DNA of 35,098 nt from positions 8,133 through 43,230 of the forward strand of contig DCUM01000220.1 in NCBI GenBank assembly GCA_002327255.1, in the 5' to 3' direction. The notes under the pieces were generated by a model. That model was given only the letters and a program-made list of their open reading frames with translations. It was not told the DNA's origin and did not search any database. Positions 1-8,379 of this stretch are shown here, one piece after another; within the stretch, counting starts at the first letter, position 1, and the number at the start of each line of letters is the position of its first letter. A program made the position numbers and the translations under genes. Origin of the DNA: a bacterium UBA2214 (GTDB lineage: Bacteria; Zhuqueibacterota; Zhuqueibacteria; Residuimicrobiales; Residuimicrobiaceae).

Positions 1-53
1 TATGGTCATATGCACTAAACATTAAGTAATCATGGCAATCATGGAAATGACCC

Positions 54-83
54 AAAGGCCGATCAGTTCTGATCGGCCTTTTT
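54..83 (+). terminator. Intrinsic terminator of a gene upstream of the window
   Basis: A perfect 13-base inverted repeat (AAAGGCCGATCAG at 54-66, its complement at 69-81) is separated by TT and runs into a short T tract. It probably ends a plus-strand transcript entering from the left, whose coding end lies outside the window. Confidence 0.85.
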
Positions 84-156
84 ATTTGGTGTTTGATGTT
101 CCGGTGTGCCTGCGACGTTTTATAAAGCATGCCGGTCCTTCAGCACGAACTTTATC

Positions 157-185
157 TTGTGAAAATCAAAAAATATGACTAAAAT
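157..185 (+). promoter_or_regulatory. Candidate sigma70 promoter for the antiporter gene
   Basis: TTGTGA (157-162) and TAAAAT (180-185) are separated by 17 bases. Transcription would start near 192, leaving a leader of about 46 bases before the ATG at 238. Seen by eye only. Confidence 0.4.
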
Positions 186-237
186 TAGCGCTAAATAAGA
201 AATGCTCATCGTTTTGAACAACAACCGGAATGCACGC

Positions 238-1677
238 ATGAAAAAGACGGCTTGGATGGTAGTGATCATTGTGTTGTCCCAGGGGGCCCTGCTTTTGGCC
301 AGCGAATCTGCCGGGACTGGCGCCCTGGATATACCATTGGGAGAGGTGCTTCCCTTATGGAGCATCATTCCTTTCATCGGCATCTTGTTATCGATCGCCC
401 TCTTCCCCCTGTTTGCGCCCCATTTCTGGCATCACCACTATCCCAAAGTCGCGCTCTTCTGGGCTTTATCCCTGGCGATCCCCTTCGTACTGGCGTATGG
501 TCATCTCGCCACCCATGAAATATATCACATCATCCTGATTGATTACATCCCCTTCATCATTTTATTGTGGGCGCTGTTCACGGTGGCGGGTGGTATTCTG
601 GTGGTGGGTACCCTCAAGGGGACTCCAAAGATGAACGCGCTGCTGCTCTTCATCGGCACGCTCATCGCTTCCTGGATCGGGACAACCGGCGCTTCGATGC
701 TGTTGATCCGGCCGGTCATTCGCGCCAATGCGCACCGTAAAAGCAAGGCGCATATCATCGTATTCTTTATCTTTTTGGTCAGCAATATCGGCGGCGCATT
801 GACGCCTTTGGGAGATCCGCCGCTTTTTCTCGGTTTCTTGCACGGCGTGCCGTTTTTCTGGACCCTGAATCTGCTGCCGGAAACACTCTTCGTCGTCTCT
901 CTGGTGCTGGGGACTTTTTTCATCGTGGATACGTTGTTTTATCGACGTGAACGACGCGCGGGGCACATCACGGAAGTCTGCGAAGAATCAACACCCATAC
1001 GGATCAGCGGTTTGCACAACCTCTTCTTTTTGGGGGGCATCATCCTCGGCGTGCTCCTGAGCGGCATCCTCCATCTCGGCGAGATCACTTTTCTTGGCGT
1101 TCACCTGGCCATACAAAATATTTTGCGCGACGGATTTCTGATTTTGATGGGTGTGTTATCGATGTGGACCACCAAACGGGCCATTCGCAAGAGCAATGAA
1201 TTTTCCTGGGGGCCCATCCTGGAGGTGGCTTATCTTTTCGCGGGTATTTTTATTACCATTATTCCGGCCCTGGCGATGCTCAAGGCGGGCATGCGTGGCC
1301 AAATGGGGTTCATCATCGCAGCCGTCCGGGAACCGTGGCATTATTTCTGGATGACGGGCACGCTCTCCAGCTTTCTTGACAATGCACCGACCTATCTGAC
1401 TTTTTTGAATACAGCGGAGGGCAACTTTTATTCCGCTCTGCCTGAAAAGCAGGCGATCATGCAGATGATCGCGGAAAATGAAATATATCTCAAGGCCATA
1501 TCGACCGGCGCCGTGTTCATGGGCGCCAATACCTACATCGGCAATGCCCCCAATTTCATGGTGCGATCCATCGCCGAAGAACGCAATATCAGGATGCCGA
1601 GCTTTTTCGGCTATATGGGTTATTCGCTGGCAATTCTGGTCCCGGTGTTTATCCTCGTGACCTGGATTTTTTTCTAA
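238..1677 (+). CDS. CitMHS_2/NhaD-like sodium:proton antiporter family membrane protein
   Basis: This encodes a polytopic inner-membrane protein of 479 residues. The run GGALTPLGDPPLFLG near residues 185-199, followed by a GVPFFW stretch, and the LIRPVIRANAHR segment near 156-167 are typical of putative Na+/H+ antiporters of the CitMHS_2/ion-transporter superfamily. The extreme N terminus (residues 1-22) resembles a signal peptide or extra helix, as in several relatives. About eleven to twelve further hydrophobic helices follow, with a cytoplasmic basic loop near 250. The family is thought to exchange sodium for protons; the substrate here is inferred from family naming, and an organic-acid transport role cannot be excluded. 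I chose the ATG at 238 because it gives the signal-like start and a leader after the candidate promoter; an in-frame ATG at 202 exists, and neither has a strong ribosome-binding site. It stands alone and converges on the radical SAM gene. Confidence 0.8.
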   Translation: MKKTAWMVVIIVLSQGALLLASESAGTGALDIPLGEVLPLWSIIPFIGILLSIALFPLFAPHFWHHHYPKVALFWALSLAIPFVLAYGHLATHEIYHIILIDYIPFIILLWALFTVAGGILVVGTLKGTPKMNALLLFIGTLIASWIGTTGASMLLIRPVIRANAHRKSKAHIIVFFIFLVSNIGGALTPLGDPPLFLGFLHGVPFFWTLNLLPETLFVVSLVLGTFFIVDTLFYRRERRAGHITEVCEESTPIRISGLHNLFFLGGIILGVLLSGILHLGEITFLGVHLAIQNILRDGFLILMGVLSMWTTKRAIRKSNEFSWGPILEVAYLFAGIFITIIPALAMLKAGMRGQMGFIIAAVREPWHYFWMTGTLSSFLDNAPTYLTFLNTAEGNFYSALPEKQAIMQMIAENEIYLKAISTGAVFMGANTYIGNAPNFMVRSIAEERNIRMPSFFGYMGYSLAILVPVFILVTWIFF

Positions 1678-1704
1678 AACAGTGCGCTTTCCTGCAGCAG
1701 CGCC

Positions 1705-3288
1705 TCACGCATCCTTGCGGGCTGTCAACGTCTCCGGTCGGAGCGATATCCCGACGCTCCTGCTGACGGCCCAAAAGGCGCGTAAAAACGGACACACTCT
1801 TCTCTCCTCGCAAAAGTATCTGCATTTCAGCCGCAGCAATCGCCTGGCGTAATCATCCGCATCCCGGACCGCTTCGCCGAGAAAATCCTTTTTATAAAAT
1901 CCCAGATGACGCATCGAGGAGTAGTAGGGGTTCGACTGCTGGGTGATGAAATCATCCAGGCTTTTGCGGATCAATTCGATGCCAAATTTTTCCGGGTGCA
2001 GGTGCCACGGTGCCGCGGGTTCGATCTCAATCACAAAGGCTTTCACCCGCGCCCGCTTGAAACGTTTTTTTATCTGCCGCGACAGCGCCAGGGTCTGCGT
2101 AAAGTCCTCCCGGGTTTCATGCGGAATGCCCAGCGAAAAGAAGACCGTGGTGTTGACGTTGTTCGCTTCCGCAGTCTGGAGCGTCTCCATCAGCGCCGCG
2201 TTGGTATAATGGTGATCGCGTGAGGAGAGGCGCAGTTTTTCCGATCCGGTTTCGGGACTGATGCTGACCGAGGAGCGCGCGCTGAAGGTGCGGCCAAATT
2301 CTTCAAGAAAGGCGCGCGATGGCAAACCCCAGGCGGAGAAATTGAGATCGAATTCCAGGCCCTCGGCGCGCATCTTTTGAAACAGCTCTATGTAATAGGA
2401 CTGACTCTGCGGATGCGGATCGAAACTGATGTGCGTCCCGGTAAAGCCGTAGGATTTTAGCTCGCGCAGGCTCGCCAACACCCGATCCACAGAGCGAAAG
2501 ACCACACCGGTGCGATGGTTGATGCGTTTTTGTGCCTCCGCACCACCGCCACAATAGAAACAACCATCATGACACCCCCTGCCCACCAGCAGGCCGCCAA
2601 AAAAGTTGCGTTTTTCCGATTGCAGTTTTTGTGACAGTTTGAAATTGAAGGCGTGCGGCAGCCGCGTTCGCAGCACCGCTTTGGGGAAATTGAGATAATG
2701 CTCGTGATGCTCCAGATAGGAGAGATTGGTGTGGCTGACGTCGTCGAGATCCTTCTGCGTCGAGACATAGATCGCGGCATTGCTGATCACAGCGCCCTCT
2801 TTTCGCCATACCAGATTGGGGACGGCATCCAGATTATCGGGATGGGTTTTGCGTGCGGCAATGAGGGCTTGCAGCGGCTGATTGCCCTCTCCGGTTATGA
2901 CGGCATGAATAAAGGGGTATTTTTCCAAAAGTTCAGAGGAAAAATAGCTGGCCGACATGCCGCCGAGCAAAATGAATACATCGGGACAAGTGCGTGCCAG
3001 CTCCCGGGCGGCAGCGATGGTATCGGCGATCTGCTGATGAAAGTGCATGGAAAAACCCACGGCCGCTACCTGATGATGATTGACGTAGCCGGCCAGTGAA
3101 AAGGAGGGATCCAGCGCACGCTCCATACCCAAATGAAGGATTTTACAGGTATGATCCGCCTGGTGCAGGCCGTCCGCCAGGCCAAAGAGGCCATGACTCA
3201 TCCAGTGCAGACTGCTGTAAAGATGCAATGGCGGATAGTAATTGGTCCATTTCGGTACATGTACGAGCACACAATCCAATCCCTGCAT
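1705..3288 (-). CDS. B12-binding-type radical SAM protein
   Basis: A 527-residue predicted cytosolic radical SAM enzyme. An N-terminal Rossmann-like region (about 1-145) has the LLGGMSAS and ITGEGNQPL elements of B12-binding domains, but I see no DXHXXG motif, so lower-axial cobalamin coordination is doubtful. The radical SAM core follows with the cluster motif CHDGCFYC (Cys239, Cys243, Cys246). A C-terminal region after about 480 carries several Cys residues. The ATG at 3288 is preceded by AAGGAGAGG at good spacing, so I prefer it to the in-frame ATG at 3321. The gene lies 213 bases after the seven-haem cytochrome on the same strand with no clear terminator between them, so co-transcription is possible. 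The substrate is unknown; B12 radical SAM proteins include methylases and cyclases of lipids and cofactors. A link to the cytochromes is inference from position only. Confidence 0.85.
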   Translation of the reverse strand: MQGLDCVLVHVPKWTNYYPPLHLYSSLHWMSHGLFGLADGLHQADHTCKILHLGMERALDPSFSLAGYVNHHQVAAVGFSMHFHQQIADTIAAARELARTCPDVFILLGGMSASYFSSELLEKYPFIHAVITGEGNQPLQALIAARKTHPDNLDAVPNLVWRKEGAVISNAAIYVSTQKDLDDVSHTNLSYLEHHEHYLNFPKAVLRTRLPHAFNFKLSQKLQSEKRNFFGGLLVGRGCHDGCFYCGGGAEAQKRINHRTGVVFRSVDRVLASLRELKSYGFTGTHISFDPHPQSQSYYIELFQKMRAEGLEFDLNFSAWGLPSRAFLEEFGRTFSARSSVSISPETGSEKLRLSSRDHHYTNAALMETLQTAEANNVNTTVFFSLGIPHETREDFTQTLALSRQIKKRFKRARVKAFVIEIEPAAPWHLHPEKFGIELIRKSLDDFITQQSNPYYSSMRHLGFYKKDFLGEAVRDADDYARRLLRLKCRYFCEERRVCPFLRAFWAVSRSVGISLRPETLTARKDA

Positions 3289-3501
3289 GGCACTATCCTC
3301 TCCTTGATTGTTCAGCCCCACCGTGCTGCCTGTCAGAGGAATTCAGCGAATGCCAACAAGGTGCGCGCAACAGTCCATTCTGGCGGCGACTGCAATTCTG
3401 AATTTCATGAGATCAACGCTATAGCAAAACAATACCGGCAGATGCGGCGAAGTGCGGATGAACGGGATGTCACCTGCTGATACAAATTTTACCGGTACGC
3501 A

Positions 3502-4986
3502 TCACATCGGCGGGGTGTGGTGGCAATCGGAACAATTGGTTTCTCGCCAGGCGTCACCGATATCTTCCAGATGGTTGAAGGGGAGCGATTGCTGACTACC
3601 GGCATATTCGAGCTCGGCGGACGGCCCCTGCGCAGTGATCATATGGCAGAGATCGCAGGCTCTGGAGATCACGCGCCCCTCTTCACTGACATGCTGGTCG
3701 TCATGACAGCGGAAACACCCCGGGGTGGTGAGGTGGCCGATGTGATCCGGGTATGCGCTCCAGCGCACTTTCATGGCTGGAAAGATATTCAGGTTATAGG
3801 CCTGTTGTGCACCGCGGATGGAATGGGCCAGGCGCGTTTCATCAACGGATACTTCCGCGCGTATCTTCGATGCAATCTCCGCCATCGCCGTTTGCGGCGT
3901 TTCATATTCGATCATGACGGCTTCCACGGCGGCGCGTTTGATGCCCGGGAGGGAGGGATCGATATCGCCTGAAGCCATGGCGATGTTGATGAAGCGGTTC
4001 GGATCGCGATAGATGTGACTCGGCCGGTTGTGACAATCGATGCAGTCCATGATGCGGGGCTTGCCGGCCTGCAGCGCCGCGTCATCGCCGCCGGACATCA
4101 TACTGGTATAAACCGTTTGTTTCTGTGTGCGCAGGTCCGTGAGAATGACCCTGGGGATCTCCAGGCGTTTCTCATCCGCGGCAAAGTAGGCTACCTGGAT
4201 GTCCGGGTTGATATGCCAGTGGATGCCGGATTTTTGACCAAGGGCGGGATTGCCGCCGCCGGTATTCATCAACAGCTCCATTTCCCAGCGTGTGTTGCTG
4301 TCGTCGGGTAGATAATAGATTTCGCGGCGCTGCTGTTTGCCGTAAATTTTCTGCGGCCAATGACATGATTCGCAGGTTTCCCGCGCCGGGCGCAAATTGG
4401 CGATGGGTGTCGGGATGGGCCGCGGATAGTTGTTCATCAGGGTGGCATATACCTGATAGAGGCCGCTGAGTTTGGATTTTACATACCAGTTTGCGCCTGC
4501 GCCGACATGACAGGCCACACAGCTGACCCGGGCGTGGGCCGAGACCTGATACGCGGTGAATTCTGGCGCCATGACTTTGTGGCAGAGTTGACCACAAAAG
4601 GGGACCGACTCGGTGAAGTGAAACGCTTCGTAACTTCCCAGGGCGGACAGAAACAGGAAGACCAGAGTGCCGATGGAAAACAGGAGCGCCGCGGTGCGGT
4701 GCTGCGGCTGATTGAGATCCAGGACCGGAAATGCTTTCTCCCTCTTGCGCCCCTGCTTCTGTTCCTGGCGATGGCGCCGCCACATGCCCAGCGGAATCAG
4801 GAGAAGGCCGAGGATGATAAAAACGGGTATGACGATAAACAGGATGATTCCCGCATAGGCGCGCTCCATGCTCGATGCGGAGGCGATGACAAAAAGGAAA
4901 ACAAACATGAACACGGCGATGAGAACGATCGCAGCGCCGCTGTAAGAGACCGGATTGTAGAATGAATCGGGGAGTCGTAATTTCAT
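3502..4986 (-). CDS. ImcH-like NapC/NirT-family seven-haem inner-membrane cytochrome c
   Basis: This 494-residue protein probably oxidises menaquinol in the inner membrane and passes electrons to periplasmic cytochromes. Three hydrophobic helices (about 15-36, 43-68 and 98-120) precede a periplasmic domain. Six CX2CH sites are visible (CVACH 156-160, CESCH 205-209, CIDCH 315-319, CFRCH 424-428, CDLCH 444-448, CSDCH 485-489), plus a first site CGQLCH at 131-136 with three spacer residues. The block from there through HARVSCVACHVG and on to PRPIPTPIANLRPA matches NapC/NirT-type proteins of metal reducers. Three helices plus seven haems is the architecture reported for Geobacter ImcH. I start at the ATG at 4986 (GGAA upstream), because the longer frame only adds residues read from a terminator hairpin. 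The nine-haem secreted cytochrome lies 80 bases upstream. Quinol oxidation is family knowledge; the acceptor is inferred. Confidence 0.88.
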   Translation of the reverse strand: MKLRLPDSFYNPVSYSGAAIVLIAVFMFVFLFVIASASSMERAYAGIILFIVIPVFIILGLLLIPLGMWRRHRQEQKQGRKREKAFPVLDLNQPQHRTAALLFSIGTLVFLFLSALGSYEAFHFTESVPFCGQLCHKVMAPEFTAYQVSAHARVSCVACHVGAGANWYVKSKLSGLYQVYATLMNNYPRPIPTPIANLRPARETCESCHWPQKIYGKQQRREIYYLPDDSNTRWEMELLMNTGGGNPALGQKSGIHWHINPDIQVAYFAADEKRLEIPRVILTDLRTQKQTVYTSMMSGGDDAALQAGKPRIMDCIDCHNRPSHIYRDPNRFINIAMASGDIDPSLPGIKRAAVEAVMIEYETPQTAMAEIASKIRAEVSVDETRLAHSIRGAQQAYNLNIFPAMKVRWSAYPDHIGHLTTPGCFRCHDDQHVSEEGRVISRACDLCHMITAQGPSAELEYAGSQQSLPFNHLEDIGDAWRETNCSDCHHTPPM

Positions 4987-4999
4987 GCGGGATTCCGTT

Positions 5000-5042
5000 A
5001 AAAAAATGGTTGACGCCGGGGTGTGGCACGGCCCCGGCGTCA
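5000..5042 (-). terminator. Strong terminator or attenuator ahead of the ImcH-like gene
   Basis: On the minus strand an 11-bp GC-rich perfect stem (TGACGCCGGGG with its complement, bases 5011-5021 and 5032-5042, 10-base loop) is followed after ACCA by seven T. It sits between the nine-haem cytochrome stop (5067) and the ATG at 4986, so it should lower expression of the downstream genes relative to the first gene, or act as a regulated attenuator. Confidence 0.85.
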
Positions 5043-5066
5043 AACGATGTCATAGCAGTCACACGA

Positions 5067-7844
5067 TTATTTCAGGAAAATCATTTTCCGGGTCAACGTT
5101 GCGCCATCGCTCTCGAGCCGGTAGAGATAAGTGGCGGCGCTGACGAGTTGCCCGCTGTCATCGCGGCCATCCCAGATCATCTGATGCGTGCCTGCGGAAA
5201 AGTTGCCGCTGGCCAGTGTGCGCACCAGTGCACCGCGGAGATCGTAGATCCGGATGTGGACGTTTTGCTGCTTCGGCAGGCCGAAATAGATGTGCGTGCT
5301 GGGATTGAACGGATTGGGATAGTTCTGTTCGAGCACGAAATCTTTCGGGATGCCCTGGCTGTTGCGCTCCTCCACCGAGGTGACGTTCAGGGAAATCGTC
5401 GAGAAATCACTGCGATTGCCGGAAAAGTCGAGGGCGGCGATTTTGTAGGTATAGGATTTCCCGCCGAACACGGTGGCATCGATAAACTGATTGGCCGTCA
5501 CCTTGGCCAGCACACCGGCTGTGATGGGATCGAACAGGGCGTTCTCGCCGCGATAGATTTCGAAAACCTTGAAATCGGCATCGATCGGCGCAGCCCATTC
5601 GAGGTTGACACCCTGTGCGGTTTGCACCGCCCTCAGGCTCATCGGGGCCATGGGCGCGAGGTTGTCCACCGAATAGCCGCTGTCCGGCGCGGACTGGGTC
5701 CACCAGTAACTGAGATCTGTGTGCGCGGATACCACGAATACGGACCAGTGCATGCCCTCCACCGTGGAGGAATCAAACAGGGTTTCAACCACCCGGCTGT
5801 AGGTTGGCAGAGCCGCCGCGGGCACGGAGTCGACATAGTCCCAGAGGGCGTCTTCGACCATGACGCGGGTGCCCGGTACGATTTGAGCGGGCACTTTTTC
5901 CATGGTGCTGTAAACGGCGCCGCTGGCCTGCAACCGGGCGATGGTGACGGGATCATCGACACGGCGCCAGATGCGGTAATCCTTGATCGGCATGTCGCTG
6001 GGGCCATCGGCCGCAAAACGCGACCAGACGATGCGCACGCGTTTGCCCTGGTCTTTCGGAACGTCCTTGATCGATGCGATCGTGCCGGAGCCGATATCGC
6101 CGTATTTGAGTGAGGCGATGGAGCGGCGCAGCAGCGTCACGGCATAGGCGGTGTTGTGGATGCCGTGGCTGTTGTCCTCTTCAACCAGCATGTAATTGAA
6201 AGCGGCTTTCAGATAGAGCTTGCGTTTTTCGACTTCATAGGGATTGGTGATCCCGGTCCAGTCATAGTCGGCTTTGGTGAGCACAACGGCCGGGCCGGCC
6301 GGCGGCAAAAGATTGCCCAGTGCTTCCAGGAGTCCGTGCACTTCGTGGGTGGCACTCTCGATCGTGCCATTTTCATCATAATCAAATGCAGCAGGGATGT
6401 CGTCGAAGGAGGTGATCGCACCATGGCAGGGTTGACAGGCGGCGATGTTTTCCACGCCGGCGGCGTCCACCATGGCAAAAGTATGTTCGCCGATGAGGCC
6501 GTGACCGGATTTACCTTTGTCAGGGCTGGCTGCCATGTGGCAGGTCACGCAGGCGTCTGCGGTGGTTTTGCTATGGCCGGATTTGCCAACGGGAATGCCG
6601 TACTCAACGCCGTTGCTGCCGTCGATCATATCCGCCTGAGCCGAGTAGTGGGGCCCGAAATGCGCAGAGATGTTGGCGGGATTGCTGGAATAGGATTCGG
6701 CATCGCGGCGGCCGTGATGGCACTGCATGCAGAGCTTGCCTTTGCCGCCGTACGTCACCACATTGCCGCTGGCGAGCGTGACGTCATCGAGGATGCGCAC
6801 CTGGCCGGGCAGACCGGCGTTGTGCGGATCATGGCACACCGCGCAGGAGATAACCCCAAAACCACGGATGGGACGGTTGTCAAAGGCCACCGGATCGATG
6901 CTTCTGACGAATCCCCAACCCGAATGGCAGACGTCGCAGCCGGCGCGCGAAGCCGGGTTGGCATTCTCCACCGCATGACCCGAATTTTTCCACTGGGTGT
7001 TCTTGATGTGATAATGGCCGTCTTCGTGGCACTTGGCACAGACCCCCTCTTCCAGACTCATGTCAATGCCATCGCGGCGGCCGACGTGCAGGCTGCCGGG
7101 ACCATGACAGTTTTCACACTGGATGTTGGCCAGATGAGCCAGCCGCGGTTGATTGGCAACCATATTGGCGAAATTGCCGGGTTGCAGCACCGCCGGGAAG
7201 ACCCAGCCAAGATCTGCAGCGACATCATCCCAGCCGTCATTGACCGCGGTCACCGCGGTGTTGTAGCCGACGACATGGCAGGAGACACAATAACTGGCGA
7301 AATGTCCACTGGGATTGTTGTCCATGTGGTCGATAAAGGCCTGACCATGGCCGGTCTTGGCCCATTGCGTGGTATTGACAAAGTGGCAGTAGCCGCACTG
7401 CCCTTTGGCGACATCGATGGGCAGTCCCCATTGATTGCCGACGCCCACCCATTTGGCGCTCACGACCTTGATGGTGGTTTCGGCGCTTCCTTCGGAGGTG
7501 GTGATGCCAAGCTTCACTTCAAATTGTCCGGTGACATCGGGTATGAGGCGCACGGTATCCAGGGAGGTATTGCTCAACACCGCTTTGGAACCTGGCGGTT
7601 TGGTCAGCGTCCACACATAAGCGGTGATAGCCTGGTTGGCGGATTCTCTGCCTTGCAGAAAAATGGTTTCGCCCAAACCGACGACTTTCAAGCCCGTTGA
7701 CTGCGGCATGGAAGTGCCGGCAACCTCATAAGGGCTGTGAGCAAGAACTTTGATCACAGGAACAGGCGCGGCCGCCGTGACCAAACCAGCTGCCAGGAGT
7801 GTGATGATGAGAAGGAGAAGAATGCTGATTACATTACGATTCAT
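5067..7844 (-). CDS. Secreted nine-haem cytochrome c with PKD-like, FN3-like and T9SS sorting domains
   Basis: A 925-residue exported protein. A signal peptide covers residues 1-26. A PKD-like domain (about 35-130, with the WTLTKPPGSKA element) follows. Nine CX2CH haem sites lie between residues 150 and 474 (CGYCH, CVSCH, CENCH, CAKCH, CDVCH, CAVCH, CMQCH, CVTCH, CQPCH). An alpha/beta stretch of unknown fold, an FN3-like region (about 705-800) and a C-terminal FlgD-like Ig domain with NYPNPFNPST (about residue 837) close the protein, ending in TRKMIFLK. That tail is the usual type IX secretion/sorting signal in Calditrichota- and Ignavibacteria-like genomes, so the cytochrome is probably secreted or surface-held. 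The ATG at 7844 has GGAGG six bases upstream; an in-frame TTG at 7856 overlaps that site and is rejected. A promoter candidate lies at 8000-8028. The role as an extracellular electron carrier or terminal reductase is inference. Confidence 0.9.
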   Translation of the reverse strand: MNRNVISILLLLIITLLAAGLVTAAAPVPVIKVLAHSPYEVAGTSMPQSTGLKVVGLGETIFLQGRESANQAITAYVWTLTKPPGSKAVLSNTSLDTVRLIPDVTGQFEVKLGITTSEGSAETTIKVVSAKWVGVGNQWGLPIDVAKGQCGYCHFVNTTQWAKTGHGQAFIDHMDNNPSGHFASYCVSCHVVGYNTAVTAVNDGWDDVAADLGWVFPAVLQPGNFANMVANQPRLAHLANIQCENCHGPGSLHVGRRDGIDMSLEEGVCAKCHEDGHYHIKNTQWKNSGHAVENANPASRAGCDVCHSGWGFVRSIDPVAFDNRPIRGFGVISCAVCHDPHNAGLPGQVRILDDVTLASGNVVTYGGKGKLCMQCHHGRRDAESYSSNPANISAHFGPHYSAQADMIDGSNGVEYGIPVGKSGHSKTTADACVTCHMAASPDKGKSGHGLIGEHTFAMVDAAGVENIAACQPCHGAITSFDDIPAAFDYDENGTIESATHEVHGLLEALGNLLPPAGPAVVLTKADYDWTGITNPYEVEKRKLYLKAAFNYMLVEEDNSHGIHNTAYAVTLLRRSIASLKYGDIGSGTIASIKDVPKDQGKRVRIVWSRFAADGPSDMPIKDYRIWRRVDDPVTIARLQASGAVYSTMEKVPAQIVPGTRVMVEDALWDYVDSVPAAALPTYSRVVETLFDSSTVEGMHWSVFVVSAHTDLSYWWTQSAPDSGYSVDNLAPMAPMSLRAVQTAQGVNLEWAAPIDADFKVFEIYRGENALFDPITAGVLAKVTANQFIDATVFGGKSYTYKIAALDFSGNRSDFSTISLNVTSVEERNSQGIPKDFVLEQNYPNPFNPSTHIYFGLPKQQNVHIRIYDLRGALVRTLASGNFSAGTHQMIWDGRDDSGQLVSAATYLYRLESDGATLTRKMIFLK

Positions 7845-7999
7845 GGGAGCCTCCAATTAATAAAGCGCGGTTGATTTGGAATTACAGTACGCTTCCAGCC
7901 TGCAGGATACCTCCTTTGCGTAGGATGTCCAATGAAAAATTATTTCAAGAATACGAAAAAAAATAACATAAAAGATTAAAAATGATTTAGTTACATTGA

Positions 8000-8028
8000 A
8001 ATATATTTTCGGCATCAATAGGATGCAA
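8000..8028 (-). promoter_or_regulatory. Candidate promoter of the nine-haem cytochrome operon
   Basis: Read on the minus strand, TTGCAT and TATATT are separated by 17 bases. The start would fall near 7993, giving a leader of about 150 bases before the ATG at 7844. It is divergent from a similar promoter at 8133-8161. Confidence 0.45.
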
Positions 8029-8132
8029 CAACTTTAAAATATTTTTTTCAGTCAAGCCCTGAAATGCCGCATTTTATGGCAGTCGGCGCGTGACTCCTTT
8101 CGTCCGTACGATATAAAAAAATAAAAAAATGC

Positions 8133-8161
8133 TTGCATTTCCTTCGCCATCTGCGTATTAT
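8133..8161 (+). promoter_or_regulatory. Candidate promoter of the protease lipoprotein gene
   Basis: TTGCAT (8133-8138), a 17-base spacer and TATTAT (8156-8161). The start would be near 8168, leaving an untranslated leader of about 210 bases before the ATG at 8380. Confidence 0.45.
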
Positions 8162-8379
8162 AGTGCTGTGAGGAACACCACTTGCCCGATATTCCTGGAT
8201 TCCATTTATCATTGTTCTTAGATTGTTTTCTGCTATTCATCACCGGTTCAGTGCTGGCGGTTTAGCCGCAGCCTGCCGGGAATCGGTTTTCGTAGCGGGC
8301 AAGCGTTTGCTCAGAATTCTCGATGCACGCATGCCTGGAAGTGAAGCGGATTTTAACCCTATAACGTCAGGAGGCTACC

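Larger units (their letters stand above)
7845..8379. other. Divergent AT-rich control region between a cytochrome operon and the protease gene
   Basis: 535 bases without a convincing gene. The stretch 7930-8060 is very AT-rich against a GC-rich background. It holds a minus-strand promoter candidate (8000-8028) and a plus-strand one (8133-8161), about 105 bases apart, which leaves room for a shared regulator site; I could not define an operator. Both transcripts would carry long leaders (about 150 and 210 bases). I found no clear riboswitch or hairpin in them. Confidence 0.6.

Noticed and set aside
4962..7700. Long plus-strand frames opposite the cytochrome genes (4962-6113 and 6156-7700)
   Set aside because: They are antisense to clear haem proteins, have no ribosome-binding site and show no domain. 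His/Cys-rich codon use on the minus strand leaves few stops opposite.
8052..8243. Minus-strand frame of 63 codons in the divergent control region
   Set aside because: It covers the promoter region, has no ribosome-binding site and reads as chance sequence.
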